DNA of 64,000 nucleotides from Ruminobacter sp. (GTDB taxonomy: Bacteria > Pseudomonadota > Gammaproteobacteria > Enterobacterales > Succinivibrionaceae): NCBI GenBank assembly GCA_017940385.1, contig JAGAYS010000005.1:20234-84233 (forward strand). Reading direction: 5' to 3'. Each line of letters begins with the position of its first letter. Position 1 is the stretch's first letter. Under the pieces are notes generated by a model. The model ran no database searches. It was not told the origin of the DNA and saw only the letters and a list, made by a program, of their open reading frames with translations. Shown in pieces: positions 63,856-64,000 of this stretch. The position numbers were made by a program, and so were the translations under genes.

Positions 63856-64000
63856 TCACTCATCCATATTTCTGTCTTCAGTGTTATCGTCAGCAGACGA
63901 CTCTTTACATTTACCGGAACCACCGCTGATAAGACCGAGTTCTCTCAATTTGCTGATTCTTTTCAAATAAGTCTTATACGATATTCCCTGTTCTGAAGTC
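63856..64000 (-). CDS. C-terminal end of an unidentified protein with a helix-turn-helix-like tail
   Basis: The frame enters from the right edge and ends at a TGA at 63856-63858; 48 codons are visible. The residues GISYKTYLKRISKLRELGLI look like the recognition helix and wing of a winged helix-turn-helix, followed by an acidic tail (SSADDNTEDRNMDE). It could be the end of a regulator or of an ATPase with a C-terminal DNA-binding domain. The rest of the gene lies outside the window. Confidence 0.55.
   Translation of the reverse strand, partial: TSEQGISYKTYLKRISKLRELGLISGGSGKCKESSADDNTEDRNMDE

Noticed and set aside
63642-63996. Rightward frames past trpA
   Set aside because: Composition is odd (clusters of Cys, Arg and Tyr). 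They run over the tandem repeats and antisense to a better leftward frame.

Overview
The window most likely comes from an anaerobic or facultative gammaproteobacterium of the Succinivibrionaceae type; this is inferred from gene content, not from a marker gene. Gram-negative gammaproteobacterial signatures are the TamA-TamB outer-membrane pair, KdsD for lipopolysaccharide, LonH next to fabA as in Escherichia coli, a UUG-started carA, and a trp operon with a Trp-codon leader peptide and fused trpGD and trpCF genes. Mixed with these are genes of a more Firmicutes-like flavour: a MOSC-MogA fusion, the molybdopterin-binding paralogue at the left edge, an M18 aminopeptidase and a geranylgeranyl-reductase-like flavoprotein. 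I saw no rRNA or tRNA gene and no complete transposase gene.

Layout. 1-5.8 kb: leftward molybdenum operon mobB, MOSC-mogA, modA, modB, modC, moeA and a cut-off molybdopterin-binding protein (molybdate import, then cofactor maturation). 6.2-8.4 kb: a flavoprotein and a membrane-anchored metallophosphoesterase, convergent. 8.8-11.7 kb: a small secreted protein resembling a protease propeptide, then a subtilase lipoprotein gene split by one in-frame TGA exactly where a Trp is expected. 11.8-12.9 kb: OhrR-type regulator and glutathione peroxidase. 13-17.8 kb: a giant bacterial alpha-2-macroglobulin lacking the thioester. 18-19.7 kb: an acyltransferase and a ketosynthase-like chain-length factor, a pair usually seen in aryl-polyene-type clusters. 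19.8-22 kb: SpmA/SpmB-like fusion and pyridoxamine kinase. 22.3-28.5 kb: tamB and tamA. 28.5-29.8 kb: gene-poor AT-rich DNA leading into a six-repeat CRISPR array without cas genes in view.

30-37 kb: a secreted orphan, carAB, and an M18 aminopeptidase. 37.4-38.8 kb: a small exported protein and kdsD. 39.1-45.2 kb: unfamiliar envelope genes, comprising two lipoproteins and a periplasmic protein in one transcription unit, a polytopic membrane protein with a large soluble tail, and a facing lipoprotein. I recognise no characterised family for these and consider them the best candidate for an undescribed system. 45.3-47.4 kb: glutamine-dependent NAD synthetase. 48.2-50 kb: an OLD-family ATPase/TOPRIM nuclease. 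50.5-53.7 kb: a tiny unknown gene, lonH and fabA. 53.9-56.3 kb: a BASS transporter and a MATE exporter. 56.6-63.6 kb: the complete attenuated trp operon trpL-E-GD-CF-B-A, enough for chorismate to tryptophan. The right edge holds an 18-bp tandem duplication and the 3' end of a leftward gene with a helix-turn-helix-like tail.

All coordinates and motifs were read by eye. Family names rest on motif recognition, and no database or structure prediction was run.
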